In this document: positions 8,772 through 16,542 of the stretch, piece after piece
Position numbering within the stretch: the first letter of the stretch is position 1
Layout: every line of letters starts with the position of its first letter
Assembly (NCBI RefSeq): GCF_900996225.1
Contig: NZ_CAAJGL010000101.1
Location: 124,001 to 188,000 of the forward strand
Length of the DNA stretch: 64,000 bases
Direction: 5' to 3'
Source of the DNA: Paraburkholderia sp. BCC1884
GTDB taxonomy: Bacteria; Pseudomonadota; Gammaproteobacteria; Burkholderiales; Burkholderiaceae
Notes under the pieces: generated by a model
Databases searched by the model: none
The model's input: only the letters and a program-made list of their open reading frames with translations
Told to the model about the DNA's origin: nothing
Program-made: the position numbers and the translations under genes

Positions 8772-10577
8772 TCAGCCGGCGCGTCGCGTCGGCGAAAAGC
8801 GTCGCTTTGACGGGTGCAGGGCAATGCGCCGAAAGCGCTCTTTCTTATGCTCTTCGTCGAAGTGGGCAAGCGAGGGCTTCACCAGATCGCTACGCGACAC
8901 GATGCCGACGATGCGTCGCGTGCCGGCGTGATCGACCACCGGCATACGCTCAAGCCCGTGAACCGCCAGCCGGGTCGCGACGAGACGACAGGTTTCGCCC
9001 GGCAAGGCGAAAGCCGGTTCCTGCGCCTGCCTCTGTAGCAAGCCGAGCAGCGTCGTCGAAGCTGCTTCGGTGGGTTGTTTTGCGCACTCGCGCTCGAGTG
9101 TCGCGCGATCGATCACACCGATCACCTTGCCATCGAGCAGCACCGGATACGCGCGATGCATTTGCCCGCGGCCGAACCAGGTCGAGAGCGTGTCCTCGAG
9201 GGTAAGTTCCGCATCGATCGTCTGGACATCGCGCGTCATCACTTCGTCGACGAAATGCCGCTCCAGTGGATCGACGCCGTATTCCCGGTAGATGTGGTAA
9301 CCGCGTCGCGCGATTTTCTCCGTCATGATCGAGCGCCGCATCACCACCGTAGCGAAGCCGTGCGCGACCAGCGTGGCCGCAAGCAGCGGCAACAGCGCAT
9401 TGCTATCGTGCGTCAATCCGAACGCGAACACGATGGCGGTCAGCGGCGCGCCCAGCGTCGCACCGAGTGTCGCGGCCATGCAGACGAGCGGCCAGAGCGC
9501 CGGGTCGCTGCCCGGCAAAAGATGGCTCAGGACGACGCCGAGACCCGCACCCAGCATCAGCAGCGGCGCGAGCACGCCGCCCGAGGTGCCGGAGCCGAGC
9601 GCGACGACCCACATCACGGCCTTCACGAGCAACAAGGCGAGCGCGACCTGCAAGGCCAGATGCAGATGCAGCAGATCGCCGATGACGTCATAGCCGACTC
9701 CCAGCGCGCGTGGCTCGAAATAGCCGCCGATCCCGACGACGAGGCCGCCGAGCGCGGGCCACCACATCCAGTGAATAGGCAGTTTGCCGAACAGATCTTC
9801 GGTCTTGTAAAGCGCGGCGGACAAGCCCGCCGCCAATGCGCCCGAAAGCAGTCCCGCTATCACGCAGGTGATCAGCGAGGTCGCGCCGGGTGGCGCCGTT
9901 TCGAGCGGGAACAACGGCCCCGCACCGAACAGGGCGCCGCGCGCAAAGCCCGCCACCGCGCAGGCGAGCGCGACCGGCAAGAAGCTGCGCGGCCGCCATT
10001 CGAACAGCAGCAATTCGACCGCGAGCAGTACCGCCGCGACGGGCGTGCCGAACACCGCGGTCATGCCCGCCGCCGCGCCCGCCACCAGCAACGTCTTGCG
10101 CTCTGCCGCGCTCACGCGCACGCATTGTGCAATCAGCGAGCCTAGTGCGCCGCCCGTCATGATGATGGGGCCTTCGGCGCCGAACGGTCCGCCGCTGCCG
10201 ATCACGATGCCCGACGACAAGGGCTTGAGCACGGCAACCTTCGGCGACATGCGGCTTTTGCCGAACAGGATTGCCTCGATCGCTTCCGGAATGCCGTGGC
10301 CGCGAATCTTCTCCGATCCGTAACGCGCCATCAGCCCGACGATCAAACCGCCCGCCACGGGCACCAGCGCGACCCAGCCGCCCAGCGTGTTGTGCGCGGG
10401 CGAGCGATCCGCAAACGACAGCGAGCCGAAGAAAAACAGGTTGGTGAACAGGTGAATCAGACTCAGCAACACGAAAGCAGCCAGCGTGCTGAGCGCGCCG
10501 ATACACGCCGCAAGCAGGGCGATGCCGGGCAGCCGGCGATTGGTGGCGAAGTCGCGTTTATGCGTGTCGGTGGTCAT
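8772..10577 (-). CDS. ClC-type chloride channel/antiporter with C-terminal CBS pair
   Basis: A 601-residue ClC protein. The core has about ten membrane helices in residues 15-425. The anion-site motifs are GSGGPFGAEGP at 127-137 (the gating-type glutamate is E135, with Ala where E. coli ClC has Arg) and SGTSGGVLAPL in place of GIFAP. The C-terminal part holds two CBS domains (VMTRDVQTIDAELTLEDTL onward and a second near residue 520-575), which usually bind adenine nucleotides and regulate transport. It follows a MarR gene by 51 bp on the same strand and is probably co-transcribed with it. Whether it is a channel or a Cl-/H+ or fluoride exchanger cannot be decided here. Confidence 0.92.
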   Translation of the reverse strand: MTTDTHKRDFATNRRLPGIALLAACIGALSTLAAFVLLSLIHLFTNLFFFGSLSFADRSPAHNTLGGWVALVPVAGGLIVGLMARYGSEKIRGHGIPEAIEAILFGKSRMSPKVAVLKPLSSGIVIGSGGPFGAEGPIIMTGGALGSLIAQCVRVSAAERKTLLVAGAAAGMTAVFGTPVAAVLLAVELLLFEWRPRSFLPVALACAVAGFARGALFGAGPLFPLETAPPGATSLITCVIAGLLSGALAAGLSAALYKTEDLFGKLPIHWMWWPALGGLVVGIGGYFEPRALGVGYDVIGDLLHLHLALQVALALLLVKAVMWVVALGSGTSGGVLAPLLMLGAGLGVVLSHLLPGSDPALWPLVCMAATLGATLGAPLTAIVFAFGLTHDSNALLPLLAATLVAHGFATVVMRRSIMTEKIARRGYHIYREYGVDPLERHFVDEVMTRDVQTIDAELTLEDTLSTWFGRGQMHRAYPVLLDGKVIGVIDRATLERECAKQPTEAASTTLLGLLQRQAQEPAFALPGETCRLVATRLAVHGLERMPVVDHAGTRRIVGIVSRSDLVKPSLAHFDEEHKKERFRRIALHPSKRRFSPTRRAG

Positions 10578-10628
10578 GATTGGGATGCCACGAAATGATT
10601 GGGTAGCTAGCGGAGGGCTGGACGAAAA

Positions 10629-11042
10629 CTAAAGGTCGATCTGCGGCACGTTGAACGCGCCTTGGAGCGATTTCAGCTCGGCGCGATGCAGTGCGGCGAG
10701 TTTCGCCAGCGTCTTTTCGCCGAGATTCTCCAGATGCACTTCGACCTGACGGCGATCGGTCTCGCTGACTTTGCGCTTGACGAGCCCGAGCGCCTCGCAG
10801 CGCGACACCAGCGCCACGACGCCGTGATGCTGGGCCTGCAGACGTTCGGCCAGTTCGCCGATGCTGGCCCAGTCGCGCTGCGGATAGCCCTTGATGTGCA
10901 GAAGCAGCAGATATTGCAAGGGCGTGATGCCTTCGGATTGGGCGGCCTGTTCGGAGAAGCGTTCGAAGCGCCGCATCTGATAGCGGAACTCGGACAGCTG
11001 TTCGAAATCGCTTTTGGCGAGATCGCGGCGTGGTTTCTTCAT
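10629..11042 (-). CDS. MarR family transcriptional regulator
   Basis: A 137-residue winged-helix repressor-like protein. An N-terminal helix leads into ITPLQYLLLLHIKGYP and the recognition region IGELAERLQAQHHGVVALVSRCEALGLV. The wing SETDRRQVEVHL is typical of MarR. It would bind DNA as a dimer and respond to a small ligand. The gene directly precedes the ClC-CBS gene. A MarR-like palindrome at 11072-11090 lies 30 bp upstream of its start, and a similar one lies before the HPP-CBS gene, so autoregulation and control of both transport-like genes is likely. The ligand is unknown. Confidence 0.9.
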   Translation of the reverse strand: MKKPRRDLAKSDFEQLSEFRYQMRRFERFSEQAAQSEGITPLQYLLLLHIKGYPQRDWASIGELAERLQAQHHGVVALVSRCEALGLVKRKVSETDRRQVEVHLENLGEKTLAKLAALHRAELKSLQGAFNVPQIDL

Positions 11043-11071
11043 GGGTAGCTCGATGAGGCAGAGATGGCATT

Positions 11072-11090
11072 TATATCACGATGTGATGTA
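11072..11090. promoter_or_regulatory. Candidate MarR operator upstream of marR-clc
   Basis: TATATCACGATGTGATGTA contains ATCAC and GTGAT as a perfect inverted repeat around GAT. It lies 30 bp upstream of the marR start. It shares TATATC, CGAT and TGAT-TA with the palindrome at 12379-12399 before the HPP gene, which suggests one regulator for both. Confidence 0.55.
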
Positions 11091-11129
11091 TTTGCGTGCA
11101 ATGAGGCCGTTGACGATGTCATGGCCGCG

Positions 11130-12362
11130 TCAGGCGGCGCGATGTTGCATGGGTTCCTGCTTACGCGGCTGGCGATGCAGGCCGGCAATCAGATTCGCCT
11201 GAGTCACGATGCCCGCGAGCTGCTGCGTTCGACTGTCGAGCACCGGAATGTGGTGATGTCCAAAGTCGGCGAACAGCGGCACCAGGTCGGCGATCGGCGT
11301 GGCGGTTTCGACCGTGCGGACTTGCGTCGTCATCAACGTGCCGACGGTGGATTCGCTGGCGCGCTTGCGGCCGAACAGTGTGTGCCTGAGCCGGGTGAGC
11401 GTGGATGGCCGCTGGGCACCGGCGAGATCGGCTCGCGTGACGATGCCGATCACGTGCTGCTGCTCGTCCGTCACCGGCAGTGCTTTCACGCCGTGGCGTT
11501 GCAAGATGCTCCACGCGGTAGCCGCACGCGTTTGAGCCGAGACGACGATTACCTCGCGCGACATGATGCTCGCGCAGGTGAGTTCGTCGAAGCTGCGTGC
11601 GTAGGTTTGCAGCTGCAATGCCCGCAGCAGCGATTCGAGATCGTCGGGTGCGATATCGAGCAGTTCGCCCTGGCGCTTGAGCACGGCGTCGAGATCGGCG
11701 CGCGTGAAGCCCGGCCGAGCCTGACCGGCGGCGTCGGCGATGCCGGTGCTTTGCTTCGCCGAATGCGGATATCGGTGCCCGGTGAGGGCGTGATACACGA
11801 TCGCCGAACCAAGCAGCGCTGCGGATTGAAGTGCAATGGGCGCGGCGACGAAACGGTAGCCGAGCGCGTGCACGGCCGGTCCACCGAGCACGGCCGTCAG
11901 CGCGACCGCACCGGACGGCGGGTGCACGCAGCGCAGCATGAACATCGCGCAGATCGCGGCCGCGACGGCAAGCGGCGCCGCCAGCAGCGGGTTGCCGATC
12001 CAGTGCGCGCAGGCCACGCCGACCGCCGCCGAAACCAGATTGCCGCCCATGATGGACCACGGTTGCGCCAGCGGGCTCGACGGCACCGCGAACAGCAGCA
12101 CGGCGGAGGCGCCCATAGGTGCGACCAGCAATGGGATATTGCCACTCGAGCCCAGCAGCAGATACGTGATCGATCCGGTGAAGCCAATGCCGATCAGCGC
12201 ACCGATGCACGAGCGCAGGCGCTCCTTCCAGGCGAGGGCAATGGGAGGCGGGGCGAAGCGGGCGAGCCAGCGTGTGAGGGTGGAGCGGTGCAAGATCGAA
12301 TCGCGCAGATGGGTTGAACGGGACAGCGAGCCTAAGCGACAGGGCCTGGGTCGTGCGTGCAT
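11130..12362 (-). CDS. HPP family membrane protein with C-terminal CBS pair
   Basis: A 410-residue protein. Four or five transmembrane segments in residues 50-210 form an HPP domain (PF04982), with the HPP tripeptide at 147-149 within CVHPPSGAVALTAVLGG. Residues 250-395 form two CBS domains (IMSREVIVVSAQTRAATAW and LMTTQVRTVETATPIADL). HPP proteins are membrane proteins of poorly known function; plant relatives transport nitrite. No clear ribosome binding site precedes the ATG at 12362, and the N-terminal 40 Arg-rich residues could partly be a mis-set start. It is the first gene of a same-strand HPP / marR / clc block and has its own operator-like palindrome. Confidence 0.85.
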   Translation of the reverse strand: MHARPRPCRLGSLSRSTHLRDSILHRSTLTRWLARFAPPPIALAWKERLRSCIGALIGIGFTGSITYLLLGSSGNIPLLVAPMGASAVLLFAVPSSPLAQPWSIMGGNLVSAAVGVACAHWIGNPLLAAPLAVAAAICAMFMLRCVHPPSGAVALTAVLGGPAVHALGYRFVAAPIALQSAALLGSAIVYHALTGHRYPHSAKQSTGIADAAGQARPGFTRADLDAVLKRQGELLDIAPDDLESLLRALQLQTYARSFDELTCASIMSREVIVVSAQTRAATAWSILQRHGVKALPVTDEQQHVIGIVTRADLAGAQRPSTLTRLRHTLFGRKRASESTVGTLMTTQVRTVETATPIADLVPLFADFGHHHIPVLDSRTQQLAGIVTQANLIAGLHRQPRKQEPMQHRAA

Positions 12363-12378
12363 GAGCGGGTGGGGGCGA

Positions 12379-12399
12379 TTATATCCGATTGTGATATAA
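12379..12399. promoter_or_regulatory. Candidate MarR operator upstream of the HPP-CBS gene
   Basis: TTATATC and GATATAA form perfect 7-bp arms around CGATTGT, ending 17 bp before the HPP start as read on the minus strand. The sequence closely resembles the site before marR. The position is right for blocking a promoter. Confidence 0.55.
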
Positions 12400-12875
12400 A
12401 TTTCCGATGCCAGGCTCGACGACGAGCCAATCGCTTATGGCCAATCCGTCATGACGTTTAAAACGTAGGAATCAGAAGAAGTTACCGGTTGCTGGTCGGT
12501 GGCTGGCTTGTCACCCTCGGTTTTCTTTCCGTTCCTTACGGTTGGCAAAGCACGTAGCTCCATGGCCGACAACGATTTTTTAACCGTCAACCCGCGCCAA
12601 AACGACCTCGCAAACGTTTTACCGCGCACATCGTCGGTCTTTCGGAAATTGCCAAGGGTTCCGAAGTATCTCCGGCTTAAAAATAATCAGCGCGCATCGC
12701 TCAAGTTCCTCCTCAACTCGCCGTTAGATCACTCACCGGCCGTCCCGGCTCGTATCACGCAGCACTGCTTTGTCGTCCTTTCCCATTATGTGGGCAAGAA
12801 GGGCGCGGGATGCGGCTGGCCAATCCCGGTTGTTGGCCTTCCCGGGGCAGTCTTCTAACCGTTTACGGGGAAAAA
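12400..12875. other. Non-coding leader of the Tad locus, with a palindrome
   Basis: A 476-bp stretch with no convincing gene; the open frames in it have no protein-like pattern. It must hold the flp promoter. A perfect 13-bp palindrome, ACGTTTAAAACGT, lies at 12454-12466. No clear sigma-54 or sigma-70 promoter could be assigned by eye. Confidence 0.6.
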
Positions 12876-13052
12876 ATGAGCAAATTTCTTAAAGCATTCG
12901 TACGCGACGAACGTGGTGTCAGCGCCATGGAATACGCAATTCTTGCCGGCATCATCGTGGTCGCGCTGACGGCAGTTAGCGCAACTTTCACCAGCAGCGT
13001 GAGCTCCATGTTCACCAACCTGTTCACGAAGATCACGAACGCAGCTGGTTGA
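12876..13052 (+). CDS. flp: Flp-type pilin
   Basis: A 58-residue prepilin, the major subunit of the Tad/Flp pilus. A short basic leader ends at Gly14 and is followed by VSAMEYAILAG, which gives the Flp signature: processing after Gly, Glu at +5 and Tyr at +6. A hydrophobic helix runs to about residue 40, and the C terminus is short and polar. TadV, encoded next, would cleave the leader. ATG at 12876 follows GGGGA, while the longer open frame upstream is not pilin-like. It is the only flp copy here and opens the locus, so it is probably transcribed at a higher level than the rest. Confidence 0.95.
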   Translation: MSKFLKAFVRDERGVSAMEYAILAGIIVVALTAVSATFTSSVSSMFTNLFTKITNAAG

Positions 13053-13129
13053 TCGCGTGTGTCCGGGGTCTGGGCCAGTTGGCCCGGGCCTCGTCCTCGC
13101 CTGTTTCATTTTCCGATTCGTCGTCCATC

Positions 13130-13639
13130 GTGCACCTACTGTCTCTTGCCATCCGACTTGCCGTGCTGGGCGCGCTGATCTGGCTCGCGGTCATCGACGT
13201 CCGTTCCAGACGTCTGCCCACCCGCGTCGTGCTGGCGGTCGGTGCACTGTTTTTCGTGGACGCGCTCACCCTGCGCCTGAGCTTTGATCAGGTGGTCACC
13301 CATCTGGGGCTGGCGTTGGGCGTTTTTCTCGTCTGTGCCGCGTTGTTCGCGGCCAGGATGCTGGGCGGCGGCGACGCCAAGCTCGCCGCAATCATTTTCC
13401 TGTGGGTCGGCTTGAGTCTCGCGCTGCCGGCCCTGACGCTGATTTCCGTGATCGGGACGGTGGTGTCCCTGATCAGTCTTGCCACGCGAAACATGAATCC
13501 GGACCAGCCTTCGCGGCCCTTGCGAATGCTGGCGATGTTTTCGGGTGCGCGCGGCGTCCCTTACGGCGTAGCGCTCGCGGTCGGCGGCGGTGCTGTGATC
13601 GTGTTGCCTGCCTTGCTGCCCTTGATTCTGAAGCGATAG
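13130..13639 (+). CDS. tadV: Flp prepilin peptidase TadV/CpaA
   Basis: An A24-type aspartic prepilin peptidase, the short Tad form without the N-methylation domain. The two catalytic aspartates are visible in VIDVRSRRLPTR (about residue 20) and in the GxGD motif GGGDAKL at about residue 82. Five or six membrane helices fill the 169 residues. It would process Flp and the TadE/F pseudopilins in the inner membrane. GTG at 13130 gives the usual short N terminus; an in-frame TTG at 13049, overlapping the flp stop, is an alternative. Neither start has a strong ribosome binding site. Confidence 0.88.
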   Translation: MHLLSLAIRLAVLGALIWLAVIDVRSRRLPTRVVLAVGALFFVDALTLRLSFDQVVTHLGLALGVFLVCAALFAARMLGGGDAKLAAIIFLWVGLSLALPALTLISVIGTVVSLISLATRNMNPDQPSRPLRMLAMFSGARGVPYGVALAVGGGAVIVLPALLPLILKR

Positions 13640-13651
13640 GACGTCGTCCCC

Positions 13652-14593
13652 ATGTCAAACGTCATTAAGTTCGCCGTGCTCTTCGTCGGCGCCCTCCTGA
13701 TCGCCCTGATCGTGCGCGTGGTGGTCGCAAGCGGCTCGCATCAATCGAAGCCGGTCGTCGATACCCAGAAGGTGCGGGTCAGCGCTGCCGATCTGCCGCA
13801 AGGCCTGCTGCTGCGCGACGAAGACCTCGCATGGAAGGCCGTGCCGGTTGCCGAGGTGCCGCCGGGCGCGATTGTTTCCGGCACTCCCGGTGCCATCGAA
13901 CTGAAGGGTGCGTTGCTGCGGCACGCGGCCACCAGCGGCACGGTACTGATGGCCGACGACGTGATCCTGCCCAACGCGCCTGGTTTTCTCGCGGCCACGC
14001 TCAAGCCCGAAATGCGGGCCGTGTCGGTGGCCGTTGACGACGTCTCCGGCAACGCCGGTTTGATCCAGCCGGGCGACTACATCGACCTGTTGCTGACGCA
14101 GCAGATGGACCGCCGCACCGATTCGCCCGATCTCGCGGTCGCCAGCGAAACCGTCGTCGAACACGTGCGGGTGCTGGCCGTGGGCTCGGAAATCAGCCGA
14201 CCCAAGAGCGGCGACACGCCCGACGCGATCGGCAGCCGCGCCGTGCGCACCGTCACGCTGGAAGTCACGCCGCGCATGGGCGAGGTCGTGTCCGTCGCGG
14301 CGCGCCTGGGCAGCCTGTCGCTCGCGCTGCGCAGTTTCGCGACGGCCTCGCGCGACCCGGTCGCTTCGATGCCCGCCACCGTACAGCCCGCGCCGGTGTG
14401 GGCCGGCGACATCTCGCGCGCCGTGCGCGAGCTGCCGCGATCGCATGCGGTCCAGGTCGCGGCTGCGCCTGCGGTTGCGGTGCCACGGTCGGTGACGATC
14501 TACCGGGGTTCCGAGAAATCCGACTCGACGCCGGGTACGGCCGCGGCCGGCGAGAACACGCCGCCGCTGCCGACGCTCCCGCCGGGGCGCTGA
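13652..14593 (+). CDS. cpaB: Flp pilus assembly protein CpaB/RcpC
   Basis: A 313-residue periplasmic protein anchored by an N-terminal membrane segment (about residues 5-28). A SAF-like domain (VSAADLPQGLLLRDEDLAWKAV, split near residue 45-66) and the RcpC domain with AVSVAVDDVSGNAGLIQPGDYIDLL, in residues 130-155, identify it as CpaB. It is thought to stabilise or modify the secretin channel of the Tad apparatus. The C-terminal 70 residues are Pro/Ala/Thr-rich and variable. It lies 12 bp after tadV and 52 bp before the secretin gene. Confidence 0.92.
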   Translation: MSNVIKFAVLFVGALLIALIVRVVVASGSHQSKPVVDTQKVRVSAADLPQGLLLRDEDLAWKAVPVAEVPPGAIVSGTPGAIELKGALLRHAATSGTVLMADDVILPNAPGFLAATLKPEMRAVSVAVDDVSGNAGLIQPGDYIDLLLTQQMDRRTDSPDLAVASETVVEHVRVLAVGSEISRPKSGDTPDAIGSRAVRTVTLEVTPRMGEVVSVAARLGSLSLALRSFATASRDPVASMPATVQPAPVWAGDISRAVRELPRSHAVQVAAAPAVAVPRSVTIYRGSEKSDSTPGTAAAGENTPPLPTLPPGR

Positions 14594-14645
14594 AGCCGTT
14601 CATCACGCTGGACCCGGTCCATTCGCCAGGATAGAGAGAAGTCAC

Positions 14646-16115
14646 ATGCCGTTCAGTCAGTTTCGCAAAGCAACCTGGATCATGACGTGCGCGATCGCGT
14701 GCGGCGCACCCGCATTCGCGGCGCCGCCGCATGCGGCCAAAGCGCACGCTGCCGCCTCGCGCGCAACCGCAGCACCGTCGGCCGACATGGCCTCGGCCAG
14801 TGCCTCGGGACCGCTGACGATCAGCGCGAGCAAGGGCACGCTGGTGCGCTTGAACGAGGACGCCAGTTCGGTGTTCGTCGCCGATCCGACCGTGGCGGAC
14901 GTCCACGTACCGTCGCCGCGCGCCGTGTTCGTGCTCGGCAAGAAGACCGGCACGACGACGCTCTACGTACTGGGCGCCGGGAACAGGACCCTGCTGCAGC
15001 GCACCGTCGTCGTCGGCCGCGACATGGACGGCCTGCGCAGCATGATCGCTGCGCGCTTTCCCGGCATGGACGTGCAGTTGAGTACGAGCCAGGGCTCGCT
15101 GCAACTGTCCGGCAAGGCGGCCAACTCCTCTGAGGCCGATGCCGTGGTCCAGGCGGTCACGCCGTATCTGGCGGAGAAGGAAGTCCTGATCAATCGCATG
15201 ACGATCGACCGCCCGCTGCAGGTGCAGTTGCGCGTGCGTATCACGGAAGTGGACCGCAACGTCACGCAGCAGCTTGGGATCAACTGGCAGGCGATGGGCA
15301 ACGCGGTCGGCAATTTCTACGGTGGCGTCTTCAGCGGACGCCCGATCTACAACCTGACCCAGCCGATCACCGGCGCGAATGGCCAGACGATCTATCCCGT
15401 GAATCTGCCGACCAACAACGCGTACTCGCTGTTCGGCGCGTTCAAGACCAACAACGTCGACATTCGCGCGCTCGTCGATGCGTTGAACCAGGAAGGGCTG
15501 CTGACCGTGCTCGCGGAACCGAACCTGGTGGCGTTGTCCGGTGAGACCGCCAGCTTTCTCGCCGGCGGCGAGTTTCCCATTCCAGTCTCGCAGACCAATG
15601 GCGCGATCTCCGTCGAGTTCAAGCAGTTCGGCGTGAAGCTCGATTTCACACCGACTGTGCTGAGCGATCGCCGCATCAGCCTGAAGGTGCGCCCGGAAGT
15701 GAGCCAGATCGACACCTCGGTGAGCGTGACGACCGGCGGCATCACCGTGCCGGGCCTGAGCGTGCGGCGTGCGGATACCACCGTCGAACTCGGCAGCGGG
15801 CAGAGCTTCGCGATCGGCGGCCTGCTGCAGAGCAATACCACCGACATCATTTCGCAAGTGCCGGGTGTGGGCTCCATTCCGATCCTCGGCAAGCTGTTCT
15901 CGTCGACCAACTACCAGAACAACAAGACCGAACTGGTCATCATGGTCACGCCTTATCTGGTCGAGCCGACCGACCCGTCGAAATTGCGCACGCCGCTCGA
16001 ATCGCTGGTCTCGCCCAGCAGCGACGTCGAATACAGCTACGGGCGGCAGGCCGGCGATAGCGCGTCTGCGTCCGACCAACCGCGTCTGGTCGGCGCGGCC
16101 GGCTACGTCTATTGA
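14646..16115 (+). CDS. cpaC: Flp pilus outer-membrane secretin CpaC/RcpA
   Basis: A 489-residue secretin that forms the outer-membrane pore for the pilus. A signal peptide ends near AFA in the first 27 residues. It is followed by the pilus/secretin N-domain (LTISASKGTLVRLNEDASSV region), a BON-like domain around 130-175, and the C-terminal secretin domain. The latter has NALNQEGLLTVLAEPNLVA, SFLAGGEFPIPV and VPGVGSIPILGKLFSS, which are hallmark sequences. AGAGAGAAG precedes the ATG. The length is usual for RcpA. Confidence 0.95.
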   Translation: MPFSQFRKATWIMTCAIACGAPAFAAPPHAAKAHAAASRATAAPSADMASASASGPLTISASKGTLVRLNEDASSVFVADPTVADVHVPSPRAVFVLGKKTGTTTLYVLGAGNRTLLQRTVVVGRDMDGLRSMIAARFPGMDVQLSTSQGSLQLSGKAANSSEADAVVQAVTPYLAEKEVLINRMTIDRPLQVQLRVRITEVDRNVTQQLGINWQAMGNAVGNFYGGVFSGRPIYNLTQPITGANGQTIYPVNLPTNNAYSLFGAFKTNNVDIRALVDALNQEGLLTVLAEPNLVALSGETASFLAGGEFPIPVSQTNGAISVEFKQFGVKLDFTPTVLSDRRISLKVRPEVSQIDTSVSVTTGGITVPGLSVRRADTTVELGSGQSFAIGGLLQSNTTDIISQVPGVGSIPILGKLFSSTNYQNNKTELVIMVTPYLVEPTDPSKLRTPLESLVSPSSDVEYSYGRQAGDSASASDQPRLVGAAGYVY

Positions 16116-16140
16116 GCGGCATCTCGAGCCCGACATCATC

Positions 16141-16515
16141 ATGAAAACCGTCCGTCTTCTCACGCTCCTTCTCGCCTGCACCGTCGCGGCGAGTGTCAGC
16201 GGATGCTTCAAGCCACCGCGCGGCATGCCGGATCAGTCGACCATCGGTTTCGACGGTCACTCGGCCCTGCCGCCCGATTGCGCAAGCCTCGCGCGCCCGT
16301 CCGTGCTGACCGATGCCGGCTGGCATCGCCCGAGCATGGAGTGGGGCTGCGCGACCTACACCAATCTCGCAGCGCAGGTCGCGCATCCGCAGGACCTGGT
16401 CAAGCCGCAGCCGATCGGTCCGGCCGATGCAGCGGTTGCCGCGAGCGCCGTACACCGCTATGAAACCGGCCACGTGATTCCGCTCGACACGGCGACCTCG
16501 CGCGATTCCAAGTGA
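16141..16515 (+). CDS. cpaD: CpaD-like pilus assembly lipoprotein (short form)
   Basis: A 124-residue lipoprotein. The signal sequence ends in VSGC, a good lipobox, at residues 18-21. The mature part contains DCASLARPSVL and WGCATYTNLAAQVAHPQDLV, which resemble the conserved C(A)xxxNLaaqvaxPxDLv stretch of CpaD proteins. CpaD (TadB/RcpB-like) proteins assist secretin assembly. The protein is shorter than the Caulobacter form. It fits exactly in its expected place between the secretin and CpaE genes. Confidence 0.8.
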   Translation: MKTVRLLTLLLACTVAASVSGCFKPPRGMPDQSTIGFDGHSALPPDCASLARPSVLTDAGWHRPSMEWGCATYTNLAAQVAHPQDLVKPQPIGPADAAVAASAVHRYETGHVIPLDTATSRDSK

Positions 16516-16542
16516 CGCTAGCGACACTCACAGAAGAACACC

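Noticed and set aside
12499..12858. A plus-strand frame of 119 codons before flp
   Set aside because: No start site, no family pattern, and it overlaps the expected leader of flp.
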